Assembly (NCBI GenBank): GCA_017635675.1
Contig: JAGBLA010000123.1
Location: 1 to 64,000, forward strand
Direction of reading: 5' to 3'
Source of the DNA: Ruminiclostridium sp.
Lineage (GTDB): Bacteria > Bacillota > Clostridia > Oscillospirales > Ruminococcaceae
DNA: 64,000 bases
Numbering within the stretch: the first letter of the stretch is position 1; each line of letters opens with the position of its first letter. A program made the translations under genes and the position numbers. The notes beneath the pieces were generated by a model. The model was not told the origin of the DNA and searched no databases. It worked only from the letters and a program-made list of their open reading frames with translations. Positions 41,966-50,874 of the stretch are shown here, one piece after another.

Positions 41966-42391
41966 ATGTTAGTACCGGATCTGTTCAAGAGAGATGTGTT
42001 TGATGACTTTTTCGATTTTCCGTCGATGCCCGCCCGCGCAGCGCAGACTGCAACAGTCATGAAGACCGATGTAAGAGAGACCGAGAGCGGCTATGAGCTT
42101 GAAGTCGATCTCCCGGGCATACAGAAGGAGAATGTCAAGGTAAAGCTTGACGAGGGCTATCTTACGATAACCGCTTCCACCACCGACAAAAAGGACGAAA
42201 AGGACAAGAAGGGCAACTATATCCGCCGCGAGCGTTTCAGCGGTTCTTACAGCAGGAGCTTCTACGTAGGCGACAACATCACCGAGAACGATGTCAAGGC
42301 GAGATTTGAGAACGGCGTGCTCATGCTGGATATCCCGAAGCCCGAGACGCTCCCGAAGAAAGAAACGACAAAATATATCGCTATCCAGTGA
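41966..42391 (+). CDS. Small heat-shock protein Hsp20 (alpha-crystallin family)
   Basis: A 141-residue ATP-independent holdase. A short N-terminal arm (LVPDLFKRDVFDDFFDF) precedes the alpha-crystallin domain (about 35-130) with the YELEVDLPGIQKENVKVKL and RRERFSGSYSRSFYVGD strands and the FENGVLMLDIPK motif. It binds unfolding proteins during heat stress. AAAGGAG precedes ATG. Regulation by HrcA is shown by the CIRCE element upstream, and a terminator follows at 42419. Confidence 0.94.
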   Translation: MLVPDLFKRDVFDDFFDFPSMPARAAQTATVMKTDVRETESGYELEVDLPGIQKENVKVKLDEGYLTITASTTDKKDEKDKKGNYIRRERFSGSYSRSFYVGDNITENDVKARFENGVLMLDIPKPETLPKKETTKYIAIQ

Positions 42392-42418
42392 TATTCCTGT
42401 AAGCAAAGCAAAAGCAAG

Positions 42419-42453
42419 GACGGCAGATCCGCAGAGGGTCTGCCGTCTTTGTT
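42419..42453 (+). terminator. Terminator of hsp20
   Basis: GACGGCAGA (42419-42427) pairs with TCTGCCGTC (42439-42447), followed by TTTGTTT. Confidence 0.8.
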
Positions 42454-42487
42454 TCCCGGGATATCGCAATAATTCATAAAATTGCTA

Positions 42488-42516
42488 TTGAAATATGCGG
42501 ACAGATGTGATATAAT
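42488..42516 (+). promoter_or_regulatory. Promoter of the ddl-like gene and its downstream genes
   Basis: TTGAAA (42488-42493), 17-base spacer, TATAAT (42511-42516), 33 bases before the ATG. Confidence 0.8.
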
Positions 42517-42549
42517 AATGTAATAATGTATTCTGGAAGGGTAGGCAAA

Positions 42550-43605
42550 ATGGCGAAAATAAGGATAGCCGTCCTTTTTGGCGGTGTGACAAAGGATCAT
42601 AAGGTCTCGCTCATGTCGGCGTATTCTCTGCTGAACGCGCTTTCGCGGGATAAATACGACGTGACCCCTATCGGTATAACCAAGGTGGGGCGGTGGCTGT
42701 ATTTCCCCGGCAGCTATGAGGAGATAAAGACCGGCAAGTGGGAGGAGTCAAGCGACTGCTGCTCCGCGATTATAAGCCCCGACAGGCTCCACGGCGGTAT
42801 CATAACCATAATGTCCGACGGTACCACAGCCTTCAAGCGTATCGACGTTGTGATCTCCGCGCTTCACGGCAAGTATGGCGAGTGCGGGCGCATACAGGGA
42901 CTTCTGAAGCTTGCGAAGATACCGTATCTCGACTGTGACCCCGAGACTGCCGCTTACTGCATGGACAAGGCAATGACGCACCTTATCCTGTCGGCGGGCG
43001 GATTTGATGTGCCGAATTACGCGCTCATGGAGCGTTCTGACATGAATATCATCGACGAAAAGATAGCCGAGATCGAAAAGAAGCTCCGATATCCCGTGTA
43101 TGTGTCGGCTTCGAGCTGTTCGTCATCTATCGGCGCGAACATAGTCACCGATGCCGCAGAGCTTAAATCCGCAGCGAAGATAGCCTTCTCACATCACCAT
43201 ACCGCCGTGGTCGAGGAAGACCTGACCGGGCGCACTATCGAGTGCGCGGTCATGGGCGGCTCCTACGACATTGAGACTACTACCCTTGGCGAGGTGGTGA
43301 AGCGGTTTGATGTGAATTCCGCCGTGGCATATACCGCCGAGTTCACCCTTGACCCTGAGCTCACCGACGAGCAGGAGGACAGGATATACGATACCGCGAG
43401 AAGAGTGTTCCGCACGCTGAATTTCAAGGGCTGCGCGAGAATGTCGTTCCGTATCGCGGGCGACCGAGTGATGCTGCGCCGCATATCCGCGATACCGGGA
43501 TTTACCCCCGAAAGCGCGATGATGCTCCTTATGAAGGGCAGCGGCTATGATTACGGCGAGGCTATCGACAGGCTCGTGAGCATAGCGATAGACGGGGACG
43601 TCTGA
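42550..43605 (+). CDS. D-alanine--D-alanine ligase family protein with lost catalytic residues
   Basis: A 351-residue protein of the Ddl ATP-grasp fold. The N-terminal LFGGVTKDHKVSL and HGKYGECGRIQGLL motifs are kept. But the metal- and ATP-binding positions are altered: the Lys of VKP is Ser186 (YPVYVSASS), the Asp of the RxDF motif is Ser299 (ARMSF), and the NEIN / EAN pair is Arg311 and Ser313 (RRISAIPGF). It is therefore unlikely to make D-Ala-D-Ala; a true ddl should exist elsewhere. It may bind substrate, regulate Ddl or act on another ligand. ATG 42550 follows GGAAGGG. Its neighbours are a DUF1934 gene and argS. Confidence 0.82.
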   Translation: MAKIRIAVLFGGVTKDHKVSLMSAYSLLNALSRDKYDVTPIGITKVGRWLYFPGSYEEIKTGKWEESSDCCSAIISPDRLHGGIITIMSDGTTAFKRIDVVISALHGKYGECGRIQGLLKLAKIPYLDCDPETAAYCMDKAMTHLILSAGGFDVPNYALMERSDMNIIDEKIAEIEKKLRYPVYVSASSCSSSIGANIVTDAAELKSAAKIAFSHHHTAVVEEDLTGRTIECAVMGGSYDIETTTLGEVVKRFDVNSAVAYTAEFTLDPELTDEQEDRIYDTARRVFRTLNFKGCARMSFRIAGDRVMLRRISAIPGFTPESAMMLLMKGSGYDYGEAIDRLVSIAIDGDV

Positions 43606-43615
43606 AAGGAGAGCC

Positions 43616-44050
43616 ATGGTACCTGCCGAGTTCTATATAACAAGCAAGGTGATATCCGACGGCGAGGAGGAGGTCACCGAGTTCTTCACAGTCGGAGAGT
43701 ACGGTAAGCGCAAGGGAGTATATACCATGCGCTATGACGAGACCGAGGGGATAGGCTATGAGAACTGTACCGTTACCATAACCGTTGACGGCGACTGTAT
43801 AACTATCCGCAGGACGGGTCCCGCGGCTTCGACGCTCACAGCCGAAAAGGGCGTCAAGCACCACTGCGTCTATGGTACGCCCTTCGGAGATTTTACAATG
43901 GGCATAAACACCTACGATGTGAGGAATGACCTCGAAAACGATGACGAGGGGAAGATCCTGTGGTTCAAGTACAGCATAGACATCAACAATGACTTCGTGT
44001 CCGAGAACGAGATGCTCATACGCGTCCGTTCGGAGGAACAGGCAACATAA
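43616..44050 (+). CDS. DUF1934 family beta-barrel protein
   Basis: A 144-residue YwiB-like protein with the alternating beta-strand pattern of the DUF1934 fold (calycin-like): FYITSKVISDGEEEVTEFFTVGEY, then YTMRYDETEG and GENCTVTITVDG. The C-terminal strands include LWFKYSIDINNDF. Function is unknown. It lies directly before argS as in many Firmicutes, which suggests a conserved link to that gene but gives no mechanism. AAAGGAGAG precedes the ATG at 43616. Confidence 0.88.
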   Translation: MVPAEFYITSKVISDGEEEVTEFFTVGEYGKRKGVYTMRYDETEGIGYENCTVTITVDGDCITIRRTGPAASTLTAEKGVKHHCVYGTPFGDFTMGINTYDVRNDLENDDEGKILWFKYSIDINNDFVSENEMLIRVRSEEQAT

Positions 44051-44070
44051 ACAGAAAAGGAATAAACAAC

Positions 44071-45759
44071 ATGGATATGAATATAGCGGAAAAGACAAGA
44101 AATGACGTAAAAGAGATAGTGATGAAGGCGCTCGGTCAGCTTGTGGCGGAGGGAAAGCTCCCCGCCGAGCCGCTGCCGCCGTTCACGGTCGAGCAGCCTG
44201 CCGACAGCTCTCACGGCGATTACTCCTGCAACGCGGCGCTCGCGTCGGCGAAGGTTTTCCATAAGAACCCCCGTGAGACTGCGGCGATGATAGCCGAAAC
44301 GGCAGACCTTGACGGAACGCCGTTCACCCGCGTGGAGACTGCCGGTCCGGGATTTATCAACTTTTACCTTGACCCGAAATGGTTCTCTGAAATGGTGAAC
44401 GCGGTCATCGAGAGCGACTCGGAGTATGGAAAGACCGACCTCGGCAAGGGAAAGCGCGTGCTGGTGGAGTTCGTTTCCGCCAATCCCACAGGACCCATGC
44501 ACATAGGCAATGCCCGCGGAGGCGCTATCGGCGACTGCCTTTCCTCGGTGCTTGAGTACGCGGGGTATTACGTTGAGCGTGAGTTCTATGTGAATGACGC
44601 GGGCAACCAGGTGAACAAGTTCGGGCTGAGCCTCGATATCCGCTATAAGCAGCTTTTCGGCAGCAGCGAGGAGATGCCCGAGGACAGCTACCACGGACAG
44701 GACATCATCGACCACGCCAAAGCGTTCGCCGACAAGTACGGCGACAAGTATATGAGCGTATCCGAGGAGGAGCGCAGAAAGGCGCTGGTGGACTACGCAC
44801 TGCCGCTGAATATAAAGGGTCTTGAGGACGACCTGCTGAAATACCGTATAAAGTACGACACATGGTTCCGTGAGAGCAGCCTGCATGAGAGCGGCAAGGT
44901 CACGGAGATAGTGCAGATGCTCAAAGACAAGGGCGTCACCTACGAAAAAGAAGGCGCGGTATGGTTCAAGGCGGCCGAGTTCGGCGACGACCAGGACAGA
45001 GTGCTTGTCCGCGCGAACGGAGTTCCGACATATTTCGTGCCGGATATCGCGTATCATTACAATAAGCTGGTAACGCGCGGATTTGACAAGGCTATCGACA
45101 TTCTCGGAGCCGACCACCACGGATATATCGCAAGAATGAAAGCGGCACTCACGGCTCTCGGAGTAGATGCGGACAGACTTGACATAGTTATAATGCAGAT
45201 GGTGAGACTTGTGCGCGACGGTGAAGTTGTAAAGCTCTCAAAGCGTTCGGGCAAGGCGATAACGCTGGCGACGCTTCTGGACGAGATACCCATGGACGCG
45301 GCAAGGTTCTTCTTCAATCTGCGCGACCCCGATACCCACCTTGAATTCGACCTTGACCTTGCGGTCAAGGAGAACAAGAACAATCCCGCGTATTACGTAC
45401 AATACGCTCATGCGCGTATTTGCCGTATGCTCGGCAAGTTTGCCGAGGAGGGCATCACCGTGGGCGATGTGAAGCCCGAGACCCTTTCTTATACCGACGA
45501 GGCGGAGCTCGCGCTGATACGCAAGCTTGCTGCGTTCCCCGATACGATAAACGACGCGGCGGAGAGCTACAACCCCTCGCGGATAACGAGATACGCATAC
45601 GAGCTTGCGGAGGTGTTCCACAAGTTCTACGACAGCTGCAAGATAAAGGGCGAGAGCGAGGGCGTGGTACATTCCCGTCTTGCGCTTTGCGCCGCGGTAA
45701 AGACTGTTATAAAGAACCTGCTCGACCTGCTTAAGGTCGATGCACCCGAGAAGATGTAA
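44071..45759 (+). CDS. argS: Arginyl-tRNA synthetase
   Basis: A 562-residue class I synthetase charging tRNA-Arg. The N-terminal Add1 domain (about 1-85) is present, with the HIGH-type signature in ANPTGPMHIGNARGG, the catalytic Rossmann fold and KLSKRSGKAITLATLL as the KMSKS-like loop. The C-terminal DALR anticodon-binding domain follows (about 445-562, ARICRMLGKFAEEG). Length is normal. AAAAGGAATAAAC precedes ATG. The next gene starts 23 bases later. Confidence 0.97.
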   Translation: MDMNIAEKTRNDVKEIVMKALGQLVAEGKLPAEPLPPFTVEQPADSSHGDYSCNAALASAKVFHKNPRETAAMIAETADLDGTPFTRVETAGPGFINFYLDPKWFSEMVNAVIESDSEYGKTDLGKGKRVLVEFVSANPTGPMHIGNARGGAIGDCLSSVLEYAGYYVEREFYVNDAGNQVNKFGLSLDIRYKQLFGSSEEMPEDSYHGQDIIDHAKAFADKYGDKYMSVSEEERRKALVDYALPLNIKGLEDDLLKYRIKYDTWFRESSLHESGKVTEIVQMLKDKGVTYEKEGAVWFKAAEFGDDQDRVLVRANGVPTYFVPDIAYHYNKLVTRGFDKAIDILGADHHGYIARMKAALTALGVDADRLDIVIMQMVRLVRDGEVVKLSKRSGKAITLATLLDEIPMDAARFFFNLRDPDTHLEFDLDLAVKENKNNPAYYVQYAHARICRMLGKFAEEGITVGDVKPETLSYTDEAELALIRKLAAFPDTINDAAESYNPSRITRYAYELAEVFHKFYDSCKIKGESEGVVHSRLALCAAVKTVIKNLLDLLKVDAPEKM

Positions 45760-45782
45760 TTAAGACATGGAAAGGAAATGAA

Positions 45783-46715
45783 ATGACAGACGACTGTTGT
45801 TTGCGCCCTGTGGCAATAGATGCCGAAAGCTTCACGAGAGTGGAGCCGAGCGGGGAAATGACGATACCATACGGTGAGACCTCCTTCACCGAGCTGAAAG
45901 CTATATACAAGGAGCGGCTCGGAGCCGTGAACACGGAGGAGACCACGGCGTTCCTGCTTGACGGCATGACGCTGCTTTCGGACATAAGGGCAGCGATACT
46001 CGAATGCCGCAAGCTGTCGAAGCCCGTGTATGTGATGCTGAACGTGGACGAGGAATTCCTGACGGAGCACGAGCTGCCCGCCGACGCGGCGCTGATAGTT
46101 TCCCAGAGCCTCGGGGCGGTGTGCTTCGGGATAACCGCGGACAGCGCGGAGACTGTCACGGAATGTATCAAGCGGATAAAGCCGTATGCCCAGATACCTC
46201 TTGCGGTGCGCCCGTCGGACGGCACGTTCACAGACGAGGAGCTTTCGGAGCTGCTCGATGCGGGTACAGATGTGTTCATCGGGCTGAATGATGACTGTGC
46301 GGCGAGGTTTATGAACATTATTTCCTCCGAGGAGTTCAGAATGCCTGAGCATGAATGTATCGACGGGCTGATGCTCGCCAATGAGCGCTCGGCATTCTTC
46401 CTTGAACACGACACCACCGAGATATCAGACCCGATAGAATGTAACGCAGGAATGGGCGAGGACATAATCGCGGTGTGTGAGCAGGGAGGTCTGGACGTGC
46501 TGAAAATACAGATAAACTCTCCCGATGACGCGCTGGACTTTGCGGATAATGCCCACATGGCAACGCTGCCCGTGATGTTCAGCGGCGACGATGAGATAGC
46601 GATGAAGCTCGCGGTGATGCTGTATCAGGGCAGGGCTCTGATAGACAGCACAAGCCTTATCGACCCCGACGAGCTGAAAAAAGCCGCGCAGAAGTACGGC
46701 GCGGTCATATACTGA
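45783..46715 (+). CDS. Homocysteine S-methyltransferase-like TIM-barrel protein, divergent
   Basis: A 310-residue soluble protein whose middle resembles homocysteine methyltransferases: LLDGMTLLSDIRAAILECRKLSKPVYVMLNVDE, then a SLGAVCFGITADSAET stretch and LAVRPSDGTFTDEE, equivalent to the second half of that barrel. The cysteine zinc ligands of active enzymes (GGCCGT region) are not seen. The C-terminal part (about 195-310) with ECIDGLMLANERSAFF is unassigned. It is probably a non-canonical or inactive relative; I place little weight on the name. The GGAAAGGAAATGAA start region is good, and codon use matches neighbours. Confidence 0.5.
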   Translation: MTDDCCLRPVAIDAESFTRVEPSGEMTIPYGETSFTELKAIYKERLGAVNTEETTAFLLDGMTLLSDIRAAILECRKLSKPVYVMLNVDEEFLTEHELPADAALIVSQSLGAVCFGITADSAETVTECIKRIKPYAQIPLAVRPSDGTFTDEELSELLDAGTDVFIGLNDDCAARFMNIISSEEFRMPEHECIDGLMLANERSAFFLEHDTTEISDPIECNAGMGEDIIAVCEQGGLDVLKIQINSPDDALDFADNAHMATLPVMFSGDDEIAMKLAVMLYQGRALIDSTSLIDPDELKKAAQKYGAVIY

Positions 46716-46733
46716 CAGTTAAGGAGACTATTT

Positions 46734-47267
46734 ATGGAGCTTACGGAAAAACAGATAAACAGCGAGCTTGGCTACAAGGGCAGGGTCATCGACGTTTACA
46801 GCGATACCGTGCTGCTTGAAAACGGCAGGGAAGCGAAGCGTGACGTGGTGCGCCACCCAGGCGGGGTGTGCATCGTCGCGCTCACCGAAAACAACGAGGT
46901 CTATCTCGTGCGCCAGTTCCGCTATCCCCACGGCAAGGTGCTCACGGAGATACCCGCAGGCAAGCTTGAATGGGGCGAGAGCCACCTTGAATGCGGCAAG
47001 CGGGAGCTTCGCGAGGAGACAGGAAATACCGCAGATGAATTTACCTATCTCGGGTGCCTGCTGCCCACGCCCGCCTATGACAGCGAGGTCATACATATGT
47101 ATCTCGCCAAAGGGCTGCACAAGGATAAGCAGAGCCTTGACGAGGACGAGTTCCTCGAAGCCTTCACCGTGCCTTTTGAGAAAGCGCTTGAAATGGTGAT
47201 GAACGGTGAGCTTGAGGACGCTAAGACCCAGCTCGCGCTGTTAAAAGCTGCCAGGCTGCTGGTCTGA
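46734..47267 (+). CDS. NUDIX hydrolase (ADP-ribose pyrophosphatase type)
   Basis: A 177-residue NUDIX enzyme with a Nudix box GKLEWGESHLECGKRELREETG (residues about 75-96), containing the REx2EE metal-binding helix. The N-terminal beta-sheet (YKGRVIDVYSDTV) and the LLPTPAYDSEVIHMYLAKGL segment match ADP-ribose/NDP-sugar pyrophosphatases. AAGGAG precedes ATG. Its 3' end overlaps the convergent spoVG gene by 27 bases. Confidence 0.93.
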   Translation: MELTEKQINSELGYKGRVIDVYSDTVLLENGREAKRDVVRHPGGVCIVALTENNEVYLVRQFRYPHGKVLTEIPAGKLEWGESHLECGKRELREETGNTADEFTYLGCLLPTPAYDSEVIHMYLAKGLHKDKQSLDEDEFLEAFTVPFEKALEMVMNGELEDAKTQLALLKAARLLV

Positions 47268-47519
47268 GATATAGCGGTCGTAGGCGGTGAGTATGCGGTC
47301 TTCTATCTCACCGCGCGCCTCGGGGCTTATGGGGTGGATTATATCGCGGAACATTCCCGATTCGTCGCGTCGGCTCGGCATGGCGACGAATACCCGCTCG
47401 TCCCCCTGCACTATCTTGATGTCATGCACCGCGATAGCGTTATCCACTGTCATCGAGACCACTGCTTTGAGCCTTCCGTCCTGAAGGACTTTTCTTATTC
47501 TTATATCGCTTATGTTCAT
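47241..47519 (-). CDS. spoVG: Septation/sporulation regulator SpoVG
   Basis: A 92-residue protein covering the complete SpoVG fold: MNISDIRIRKVLQDGRLKAVVSMTVD, then IKIVQGDERVFVAMPSRRD and FRDIIHPIS. SpoVG is a nucleic-acid-binding regulator of cell division, envelope and sporulation. GAAAGGAAGG precedes its ATG. It is single, transcribed against the NUDIX gene with overlapping 3' ends. Confidence 0.96.
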   Translation of the reverse strand: MNISDIRIRKVLQDGRLKAVVSMTVDNAIAVHDIKIVQGDERVFVAMPSRRDESGMFRDIIHPISPEARGEIEDRILTAYDRYISDQQPGSF

Positions 47520-47648
47520 CTGAGCGACCTTCCTTTCGATTTTGTCACCGTTATTGTAAGTATTTTTCGCCCGATTATACGGGAATGCATAACAAAACTT
47601 GTACGGTGAATAATCTGTATAAACATACTTTCTTTATGGGAGCGTAAA

Positions 47649-49022
47649 ATGGAAAATTTTCTCATAGGCAAGAAACACATACATTTCATCGGCATCGGCG
47701 GGAGCGGTATGTACCCTCTTGCGCAGATACTCCACAAGCAGGGCTATTACCTCACAGGCTCGGACAACAACGAGACCGAGACCCTTAAAGCCGTGCGTGC
47801 CATGGGGATACCCGTATATATGGGGCAGCGGGCGGAGAATATCGAAGGCGCCGACCTTATCGTTCACACTGCCGCTATCATGGCGGATAATCCCGAGCTT
47901 ATCGCCGCGAAAGCAAGCGGAGCTATGGTCATCGAACGCTCGGTGCTGCTGGGGCTTATCACCGCGATGTATGACAACGCAGTGTGCGTCTGCGGCACCC
48001 ATGGCAAGACGACCACGACCTCCATGCTCACCCACATTTTCATAGCTGACGGCAACGACCTTACTGCGGTCATCGGCGGAAAGCTCAAAGCCATAGGCGG
48101 GAGCGGCATCTGCGGCACAAGCGATACCATGGTTTGCGAGGCGTGCGAGTTCGTCGATACGTTCTTAAAGCTCTATCCCGATACCGCGGTAGTGCTCAAT
48201 ATCGACTGCGACCACCTTGACTATTTCAAGACCATGGAGAACATGAAACGCTCGTTTACGAAGTTCTGCTCAATGACCACGAAGATCATAGTATATAACG
48301 GCGACGACGCGAATACCGTCGAAGCCGTGGGCGCGGCGGAGACAAAGGCGCGGCTCGTCACATTCGGCAGAAACGAAAAGAATGACTATTACCCGCTGAA
48401 CATCGAGCATCTTTCGGATTTCAATACACGTTTCGATGTGTATAAGAGCGGCACTCTGCTGGGCAGGGCGGCGATACACGTGCCTGGAGAACACAACGTG
48501 CTCAACGCTGTGGCGGCGATAGCGGCGGCACTTGAGAACGGCTGTAAATTCGAGAGCGCGGTTAAAGGGCTTGAGGAGTTCCACGGCGCTGTCCGCAGAT
48601 TTGAGAAGCTTGCGGAGATAAACGGCATAACTATTGTTGACGACTATGCGCATCACCCCACCGAGGTGCGCTCGCTGCTCGAAACAGCGAAAGCAATGAA
48701 CTTCGGGCGGGTCTGGGCTGTTCATCAGCCCTTCACCTACTCCCGCACCGCAACGCTCCTGAACGAGTTTGCCGACGCGCTTTCCATTGCGGACAGGGTA
48801 GTGCTCACCGAGATAATGGGAAGCCGCGAGAAGAATACCTATAACATATACTCAAAGGATCTCGCGGAGAAGATACCCGGCGCGGTGTGGTTCCCGACCT
48901 TTGAGGAAGTGGCGAAGTACGTCACCGACAATGTGCAGCCCGGAGACCTTGTCATAACCCTCGGCTGCGGAGATGTTTACAAGGTCGCGTACCTTATTGC
49001 GGATATTCTCAAAAATGTGTGA
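47649..49022 (+). CDS. murC: UDP-N-acetylmuramate--L-alanine ligase
   Basis: A 457-residue Mur ligase adding the first L-Ala to UDP-MurNAc in peptidoglycan synthesis. The N-terminal domain has HFIGIGGSGMYPLAQILH, the ATP loop is GTHGKTTTTSML, the central domain CEFVDTFLKLYPD, and the C-terminal domain DDYAHHPTEVRSLL. Length is normal. GGGAG precedes ATG. A terminator follows at 49065. Confidence 0.97.
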   Translation: MENFLIGKKHIHFIGIGGSGMYPLAQILHKQGYYLTGSDNNETETLKAVRAMGIPVYMGQRAENIEGADLIVHTAAIMADNPELIAAKASGAMVIERSVLLGLITAMYDNAVCVCGTHGKTTTTSMLTHIFIADGNDLTAVIGGKLKAIGGSGICGTSDTMVCEACEFVDTFLKLYPDTAVVLNIDCDHLDYFKTMENMKRSFTKFCSMTTKIIVYNGDDANTVEAVGAAETKARLVTFGRNEKNDYYPLNIEHLSDFNTRFDVYKSGTLLGRAAIHVPGEHNVLNAVAAIAAALENGCKFESAVKGLEEFHGAVRRFEKLAEINGITIVDDYAHHPTEVRSLLETAKAMNFGRVWAVHQPFTYSRTATLLNEFADALSIADRVVLTEIMGSREKNTYNIYSKDLAEKIPGAVWFPTFEEVAKYVTDNVQPGDLVITLGCGDVYKVAYLIADILKNV

Positions 49023-49064
49023 ATATGGACGAAAATGCCGATACGGTACGTTTCGCGGCAGAAG

Positions 49065-49086
49065 GCTCCCACAGGGAGCTTTTTTG
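49065..49086 (+). terminator. Terminator of murC
   Basis: GCTCCC (49065-49070), loop ACA, GGGAGC (49074-49079), then seven T. Confidence 0.85.
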
Positions 49087-49210
49087 CTGTGGGATCTCGG
49101 TCTGCACATCGCACTTTGAATTATTTCATCAAAAATCCTGCTTTTTATGTCGCATTTTCAATGGGAATAAGCGAAAATTTAATAAATTTTGATTTTTTGT
49201 GAAAAAAGTA

Positions 49211-49239
49211 TTGCAAAATTCCTGCGAATGTGATATTAT
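49211..49239 (+). promoter_or_regulatory. Promoter of gdhA
   Basis: TTGCAA (49211-49216), 17-base spacer, TATTAT (49234-49239), with a short CGGAGA/TCTCCG hairpin in the leader at about 49259-49275. Confidence 0.75.
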
Positions 49240-49311
49240 ATATATCGTAAGTTTAAAGCGGAGAACAGTCTCCGTGATTTCAGCCAATCATATTACAGGA
49301 GGACAACCAAA

Positions 49312-50664
49312 ATGGCACTGAAGAATCAGTATCTCACAGAACTCTTAGAGAGAGTCAAGAAAAGAAATGCGAATGAGCCCGAGTTCATTCAGACAGTAAC
49401 CGAAGTTTTCGAGTCTATCGAGCCCGTTATCGAGAAGAGACAGGATCTCGTTGACGCAGGCGTTCTTGAGCGCATCGTAGAGCCCGAGAGACAGATCATG
49501 TTCCGCGTTCCGTGGGTAGATGACAACGGCAAGGTACAGGTGAACCGCGGCTACCGCGTACAGTTCAACTCCGCTATCGGTCCGTACAAGGGCGGTCTCA
49601 GATTCGCTCCCAACGTATATATCGGTATCATCAAGTTCTTAGGTTTCGAGCAGATATTCAAGAACAGCCTTACCTCGCTTCCTATGGGCGGCGGCAAGGG
49701 CGGTTCCGACTTCGATCCGCAGGGCAAGTCTGACGCAGAGGTTATGCGTTTCTGCCAGAGCTTCATGAGCGAGCTTTACAGACACATCGGTCCGAACCTC
49801 GACGTTCCCGCAGGTGACATCGGCGTAGGCGGACGTGAGATAGGCTATCTCTTCGGTCAGTACAAGAGACTTAAGAACGAGTTCTCCGGCGTGCTCACAG
49901 GTAAGGGCATACAGTACGGCGGCTCTCTTATCAGACCCGAGGCTACCGGCTACGGCGCGACCTACTACACAGTAGAGATGCTCAAGCACTTCGGTGACGA
50001 CATCAAGGGCAAGACAGTCGCTATCTCCGGTTTCGGTAACGTTGCATGGGGCGTTGCTCTTAAGGTTACAGAGCTCGGCGGCAAGGTAGTTACAATTTCC
50101 GGCCCCGACGGATATGTATATGACAAGGACGGCATCAGCACTCCCGAGAAGATCGCTTATATGCTTGAAATGCGTGCTTCCTGCCGCAACAGAGCACAGG
50201 ATTACGCTGACAAGTTCGGCGCTGAGTTCCACGCAGGTGAGAAGCCCTGGGGCGTTAAGGCCGACATCATCATGCCCTGCGCTACACAGAACGAAGTCAA
50301 CATCGAAGAGGCTAAGAAGATCGTTGCTAACGGCGTGAAGTACTATGTTGAGGTATCCAATATGCCTACAACTAACGAGGCTATCGCTTACCTAAAGGAG
50401 AACAAGGTCATCGTTGCTCCGTCCAAGGCTGTTAATGCCGGCGGCGTTGCAGTTTCCGGTCTTGAAATGTCTCAGAACTCCATGCGTTACAACTGGACAG
50501 CCGAGGAAGTTGACGAAAAGCTCAAGAGCATCATGAAGAACATCTTCGAGGCTTCCGTAAAGGCAGCTAACGAGTACGGTCTCGGTGATGACCTCGTAGC
50601 AGGCGCTAACATCGCCGGTTTCTTAAAGGTCGCAGAGGCTATGAAGGCTCAGGGCGTGGTTTGA
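49312..50664 (+). CDS. gdhA: NADP-type glutamate dehydrogenase
   Basis: A 450-residue hexameric-type enzyme making glutamate from 2-oxoglutarate and ammonia. The N-terminal substrate domain contains PYKGGLRFAPNV and the catalytic Lys/Gly stretch SLPMGGGKGGSDFDPQGKSDAEVMRFCQSFM. The Rossmann domain has ISGFGNVAWGVALK. The C-terminus contains VAVSGLEMSQNSMR. The family is the assimilatory (NADP) type. The start region AGGAGGACAACC is strong, and codon use is biased to a preferred set, indicating high expression, unlike its neighbours. Confidence 0.97.
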   Translation: MALKNQYLTELLERVKKRNANEPEFIQTVTEVFESIEPVIEKRQDLVDAGVLERIVEPERQIMFRVPWVDDNGKVQVNRGYRVQFNSAIGPYKGGLRFAPNVYIGIIKFLGFEQIFKNSLTSLPMGGGKGGSDFDPQGKSDAEVMRFCQSFMSELYRHIGPNLDVPAGDIGVGGREIGYLFGQYKRLKNEFSGVLTGKGIQYGGSLIRPEATGYGATYYTVEMLKHFGDDIKGKTVAISGFGNVAWGVALKVTELGGKVVTISGPDGYVYDKDGISTPEKIAYMLEMRASCRNRAQDYADKFGAEFHAGEKPWGVKADIIMPCATQNEVNIEEAKKIVANGVKYYVEVSNMPTTNEAIAYLKENKVIVAPSKAVNAGGVAVSGLEMSQNSMRYNWTAEEVDEKLKSIMKNIFEASVKAANEYGLGDDLVAGANIAGFLKVAEAMKAQGVV

Positions 50665-50691
50665 TCGCTCCCGCATCACTAATTAATAATA

Positions 50692-50724
50692 CAGCCGCTT
50701 GCTATATGCAGGCGGCTGTTTTGT
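50692..50724 (+). terminator. Terminator of gdhA
   Basis: CAGCCGC (50692-50698) and GCGGCTG (50712-50718) with TTTTGTTATT after. Confidence 0.8.
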
Positions 50725-50786
50725 TATTAGTATCTGACAGTTCTGTGTGATAACAAGGTGTGAGGGAATAGTTTTGACGTTACCGC

Positions 50787-50815
50787 TTGATTTACAAGTA
50801 ATAATGTGTTATAAT
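50787..50815 (+). promoter_or_regulatory. Promoter of the zip gene
   Basis: TTGATT (50787-50792), 17-base spacer, TATAAT (50810-50815), followed directly by the dyad at 50817. Confidence 0.75.
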
Positions 50816-50816
50816 A

Positions 50817-50830
50817 TTAGCGTAGGCTAA
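50817..50830 (+). promoter_or_regulatory. DtxR/IdeR-like metal-regulator operator candidate
   Basis: TTAGC-GTAG-GCTAA starts two bases after the -10 box. It resembles the core of DtxR-family operators (TTAGGnTAGSCTAA form), in the position where a metal-loaded repressor would block initiation. The downstream gene encodes a metal transporter, which fits. Confidence 0.6.
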
Positions 50831-50874
50831 CTTATAAGATACACTTTAGCCCGTATAAACAGGGAGGGATAGAT

